Below, in pieces: positions 13,986-14,742 of a stretch of DNA of 14,742 nt. Each line of letters opens with the position of its first letter. Within the stretch, counting starts at the first letter, position 1. A program made the position numbers and the translations under genes. The DNA comes from an uncultured Clostridia bacterium (GTDB taxonomy: Bacteria > Bacillota > Clostridia > Oscillospirales > CAG-272). The notes below the pieces were generated by a model. That model did no database searches. It saw only the letters and a list, made by a program, of their open reading frames with translations, and had not been told where the DNA came from. The DNA lies in NCBI GenBank assembly GCA_937892405.1, contig CALAFS010000143.1, positions 1 through 14,742 on the forward strand, in the 5' to 3' direction.

Positions 13986-14372
13986 TTATTTGCAAATTCT
14001 ATCAACCCACAGACCGTGAAGGTTGCAGAATGCGTATGCGGCTTTGACTTCGTCGCCTTCCGTGAGGGCAAAAGTTGCCTCGGGTGCATCGCTTGCGGAC
14101 AGTTCGTGGCGCTGATTGCCGTACTTCGTTTCGATCGAGATCCATTCGATCAGATGTTCGGGTGTCATCGGGTGCGTGACCTCGCCGACCTTCACATGGA
14201 CGAGGTTGCCTTCCACCGTGACGACGGGGACATGCTTTTCCTTCGCCGCGTCGACTGCGCCGGGGATTAGGGCGACCATTTCTTCTCCGCAGCAGAGCGT
14301 GGGGGCGCCGCTTTCCTTTACCATCGCGATCATCTTACCGCAGTGCTTGCATACCAAAAATTTCTGTTTCAT
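13986..14372 (-). CDS. dfx: Desulfoferrodoxin (2Fe superoxide reductase)
   Basis: 128 aa, the usual length of class I superoxide reductase. Reduces superoxide to hydrogen peroxide without making oxygen, the anaerobes' alternative to superoxide dismutase; cytoplasmic, electrons usually from rubredoxin. N-terminal desulforedoxin-like Fe(Cys)4 site: C8xxC11 and C27-C28 (VCKHCGK, LCCGEEM). C-terminal catalytic Fe(His4Cys) site: KEKHVPVV, THPMTPEHLIEWI and AFCNLHGLW supply the histidines and the axial cysteine; the lid-type Glu-Lys pair is in KEKH. AAAGGAG lies 9 bases before the ATG at 14372. Single-gene unit with its own consensus promoter and a PerR-like operator. Confidence 0.95.
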   Translation of the reverse strand: MKQKFLVCKHCGKMIAMVKESGAPTLCCGEEMVALIPGAVDAAKEKHVPVVTVEGNLVHVKVGEVTHPMTPEHLIEWISIETKYGNQRHELSASDAPEATFALTEGDEVKAAYAFCNLHGLWVDRICK

Positions 14373-14393
14373 AAAAGGATTCTCCTTTGTATT

Positions 14394-14410
14394 TTTAGAA
14401 TGATTCTAAA
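14394..14410 (-). promoter_or_regulatory. PerR/Fur-type operator of the superoxide reductase gene
   Basis: Perfect 8-1-8 inverted repeat TTTAGAAT-C-ATTCTAAA on the minus strand. The inner 15 bases TTAGAATCATTCTAA match the Bacillus PerR box pattern TTAnAATnATTnTAA. It starts 3 bp after the -10 and covers the expected transcription start, a place where a bound repressor would block initiation. Confidence 0.75.
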
Positions 14411-14413
14411 TTT

Positions 14414-14442
14414 ATTATAGCAGGTTTTTGATCGTCTGTCAA
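14414..14442 (-). promoter_or_regulatory. Consensus sigma-A promoter of the superoxide reductase gene
   Basis: Minus-strand TTGACA (14437-14442) and TATAAT (14414-14419), both perfect, spacer 17 bp. Such a strong promoter with an operator on the start site suggests tight repression with high induced output. Confidence 0.9.
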
Positions 14443-14466
14443 TAGGGAAAAGAAAGAAAATTTGTG

Positions 14467-14492
14467 AAATTTCCGAAAACGGGAATTTTTTT
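14467..14492 (+). terminator. Terminator-like hairpin in the intergenic region
   Basis: 9-bp stem 14467-14475 with 14480-14488 (one G-T pair), AAAA loop, and a run of T to 14492. No plus-strand gene is seen upstream for it to serve. From 14443 to 14579 I otherwise see no gene. Confidence 0.35.
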
Positions 14493-14579
14493 GGGAGGGA
14501 AGTGGAAAACTTTTTTCTGTTTACGCCGAGTTTTCATTCTTTGGGGAGGGGTATGCCTGTGTGCTTTGGGAACTATGAT

Positions 14580-14606
14580 AAGGCACCTTTTGTAGGGTGC
14601 CTTTTT
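14580..14606 (+). terminator. Terminator-like hairpin
   Basis: AAGGCACC (14580-14587), loop TTTTGTAG, GGTGCCTT (14596-14603) and a T run. It resembles in wording the tRNA terminator at 4515 (GCACC/GGTGC), but no tRNA or other gene precedes it on the plus strand in this window. Confidence 0.5.
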
Positions 14607-14618
14607 GGAGAGCGTTTT

Positions 14619-14646
14619 GAGTGAAGAGTGAAAAGTGAAGAGTGAA
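14619..14646. repeat. Four tandem heptamers (GAGTGAA-like)
   Basis: GAGTGAA, GAGTGAA, AAGTGAA, GAGTGAA in a row, one base different in the third copy, between two hairpins. No coding frame is involved. Confidence 0.6.
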
Positions 14647-14651
14647 TAAGT

Positions 14652-14690
14652 AAAAACCTTCCCCGTCGCAACGCGACGGGGAAGGTTTTT
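14652..14690 (-). terminator. Terminator of the minus-strand tRNA-Val
   Basis: Perfect 18-bp stem (14652-14669 with 14673-14690), loop of 3, flanked by A5/T5. On the minus strand it follows the tRNA CCA directly, the same arrangement as at 4515. Confidence 0.85.
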
Positions 14691-14742
14691 GGTGGAGACG
14701 AGGGGGCTCGAACCCTTGACCTCACGGATGTGAACCGTACGG
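14690..14742 (-). tRNA. tRNA-Val (anticodon CAC), 3' part, cut by window end
   Basis: Read on the minus strand: anticodon loop TTCACAT with CAC at 14732-14730, anticodon stem ACGG/CCGT, T loop TTCGAGC, 3' acceptor strand CGTCTCC, discriminator A and encoded CCA at 14692-14690. The T stem has one A-C mismatch. The D arm and 5' acceptor strand lie beyond the window, so the fold is only partly checked. CAC reads the valine codon GUG. Confidence 0.85.

Overview
The window looks like chromosomal DNA from a strictly anaerobic, fairly GC-rich member of the Clostridia (Firmicutes), perhaps of the gut Oscillospiraceae/Christensenellales type. The signs are strong AGGAG-type ribosome binding sites, near-consensus sigma-A promoters, short-signal lipoproteins, tRNA genes followed at once by intrinsic terminators, and a 2Fe-type superoxide reductase behind a PerR-like operator. 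The genus assignment is inference; no rRNA is present.

Layout. (1) 32-2053, plus strand: aspartate-semialdehyde dehydrogenase (asd) and a LysR-type regulator. (2) 2107-4328: a consensus promoter, three tandem diverged paralogous lipoproteins of unknown function, and a terminator. (3) 4438-4865: a tRNA with anticodon CAU, its terminator, and a nest of palindromic repeats that mirror and copy the tRNA 3' end. (4) 5073-9188: a bidirectional terminator, then a minus-strand operon read from 9188 down to 5213. It encodes a U32-peptidase-like iron-sulfur protein followed by three paralogous QueG/RdhA-like (epoxyqueuosine reductase / reductive-dehalogenase-like) double [4Fe-4S] proteins, with overlapping or closely spaced reading frames. 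(5) 9239-9459: a divergent control region with two overlapping promoters and a possible attenuator in the operon leader. (6) 9460-10290: an AraC-family regulator facing away from that operon. (7) 10334-13396: a promoter and a probable operon of a GNAT acetyltransferase, a GH78-like (alpha-L-rhamnosidase-like) cytoplasmic glycosidase and a histidine phosphatase. (8) 13396-13937: three tandem units of about 143 bp plus a partial fourth, ending in a strong terminator. The units fold into the same multi-stem structure and show compensatory base changes. (9) 13986-14442, minus strand: desulfoferrodoxin (superoxide reductase) with promoter and PerR-like operator. (10) 14467-14742: terminator-like hairpins, a small heptamer repeat and the 3' part of a minus-strand tRNA-Val(CAC).

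Most worth a second look: the structured tandem repeat array at 13396-13875; the U32/QueG-like operon with its divergent AraC gene and candidate attenuator; and the tRNA-tail-derived palindromes at 4492-4865. I did not find a complete recognisable defence, CRISPR or transposon system.
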